A stretch of DNA of 64,000 nucleotides, from NCBI RefSeq assembly GCF_025854375.1, contig NZ_CP107575.1, positions 2,480,001-2,544,000 of the forward strand, given 5' to 3'. This stretch comes from Glutamicibacter sp. JL.03c (GTDB lineage Bacteria; Actinomycetota; Actinomycetes; Actinomycetales; Micrococcaceae). The position numbers and the translations under genes are program-made. Under the pieces are notes generated by a model. The model was not told the DNA's origin and did no database searches. It worked only from the letters and a program-made list of their open reading frames with translations. Positions 63,589 to 64,000 of this stretch are shown piece after piece. Numbering within the stretch: position 1 is the first letter of the stretch; every line of letters begins with the position of its first letter.

Positions 63589-64000
63589 TCAGTCAAACCA
63601 AGGATCGAGGCCGAAGAGCGGGAAGACTTCCTTGCGTGTGGCAATGATCGTGCGGTCCACCGGATCAGCAGGGTCGTATCCAACTTCCCAGTTCCGCCAC
63701 CATAGCTGTGCGTCATCGCCCATCAGGTACGGCATCGCGCGACCATATCGTTCCAGAACATAGCGGCGGAACGTCTCCGGAACATAGGTGCGCAGCGGCA
63801 CCGGCTTGCCGGCAACGATTGCCGTCAAATGGGTCCAGGTTCGAGGCACTACGGCAGTGACGTTGTATCCGCCGCCACCGGTGGCAAGCCAACGCCCCTC
63901 GCAGACGTCATCGGCCAGTTGGGAAATATCCAGCGCTGCCTGGCGCTGCGCATCGACTGACAACTTCAAATTGGTCATGTCATCATCCCGGTGGGCATCG
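63589..64000 (-). CDS. AcuC-like deacetylase, C-terminal part (runs off window)
   Basis: The last 137 codons of a histone-deacetylase-family protein such as AcuC (acetoin utilisation, deacetylates acetyl-CoA synthetase). Seen are the HRDDDMTNLKLSVDA segment, the substrate-tunnel GGGGYNVTAVVPRTW motif with the active-site tyrosine, and the C-terminal FPLFGLDPWFD. The frame is open to base 64000, so the start lies beyond the window and the internal ATG at 63978 is not the true start. Confidence 0.88.
   Translation of the reverse strand, partial: DAHRDDDMTNLKLSVDAQRQAALDISQLADDVCEGRWLATGGGGYNVTAVVPRTWTHLTAIVAGKPVPLRTYVPETFRRYVLERYGRAMPYLMGDDAQLWWRNWEVGYDPADPVDRTIIATRKEVFPLFGLDPWFD

Overview
The window looks like chromosomal DNA of a high-GC Gram-positive actinobacterium of the Micrococcaceae, with an Arthrobacter/Glutamicibacter flavour. 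The signs are a menaquinone-only quinone pathway, a BldC-type regulator beside a 32-residue bS22 ribosomal protein, actinobacterial PucR/NSS/gabT and Bkd gene sets, leaderless starts, and frequent GTG/TTG starts. The genus is an inference, not a sequence match. No tRNA, rRNA, CRISPR array, insertion sequence or prophage gene was seen; gene density is high and most convergent gene pairs share a strong hairpin terminator.

Layout. 1-7.9 kb: cut-off htpX, a RarD-type permease, a putative GABA/amino-acid utilisation module (gabT, an NSS symporter with its 50-residue partner, a divergent PucR regulator), an SMI1-like protein and a HIT protein. 8-18.5 kb: a polyprenyl diphosphate synthase and the early menaquinone genes menF, menD and menC, mixed with a three-gene amino-acid ABC transporter and a Tat-exported PhoX phosphatase. 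18.6-25 kb: PAP2 phosphatase, a membrane protein, and the branched-chain 2-oxoacid dehydrogenase operon with a divergent Lrp/AsnC regulator (bkdR). 25.2-48.9 kb: the phenylacetate (PAA) aerobic-hybrid pathway, complete from CoA ligation to beta-ketothiolysis but split into four transcription units (paaABCDEG; paaI-paaK-paaR; paaZ; paaJ-paaF-paaH). Between them lie DoxX, a second amino-acid ABC system with a fused binding protein/permease, oligopeptidase B, a GNAT-GrpB fusion, a membrane protein, a secreted alpha-amylase, a protein-tyrosine phosphatase and a RIO1-like kinase. 49-52 kb: late menaquinone genes menB, menE and menA. 53-60.7 kb: cytochrome c maturation (tlpA, ccdA, resB, ccsB), a phosphoglycerate-mutase-like protein, the NADH sensor rex, a glutaredoxin-like protein and a HAD phosphatase. 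60.8-64 kb: bS22, bldC-like, gdhA, an ArsR regulator and a cut-off acuC-like deacetylase.

How it fits together. Phenylacetate is activated by PaaK, epoxidised by PaaABC(D)E, isomerised by PaaG, ring-opened and oxidised by PaaZ, and beta-oxidised by PaaF/PaaH/PaaJ; PaaI rescues dead-end thioesters. I found one family of PaaR-like operators in front of all four PAA units and saw none at the promoters of the interleaved genes, so the split locus is predicted to behave as one regulon under the TetR protein PaaR. The menaquinone, cytochrome-c and Rex genes form a respiratory cluster that directly abuts the PAA genes through the divergent paaJ-menB promoter region.

Other regulatory signals worth noting are a 14+14 bp imperfect palindrome in the bkdR leader, a perfect 20-bp palindrome between a phosphatase and the RIO1-like kinase with an overlapping 32-codon leader frame, two LacI-type operators at the amylase, and an intra-operon hairpin behind an ABC binding-protein gene.
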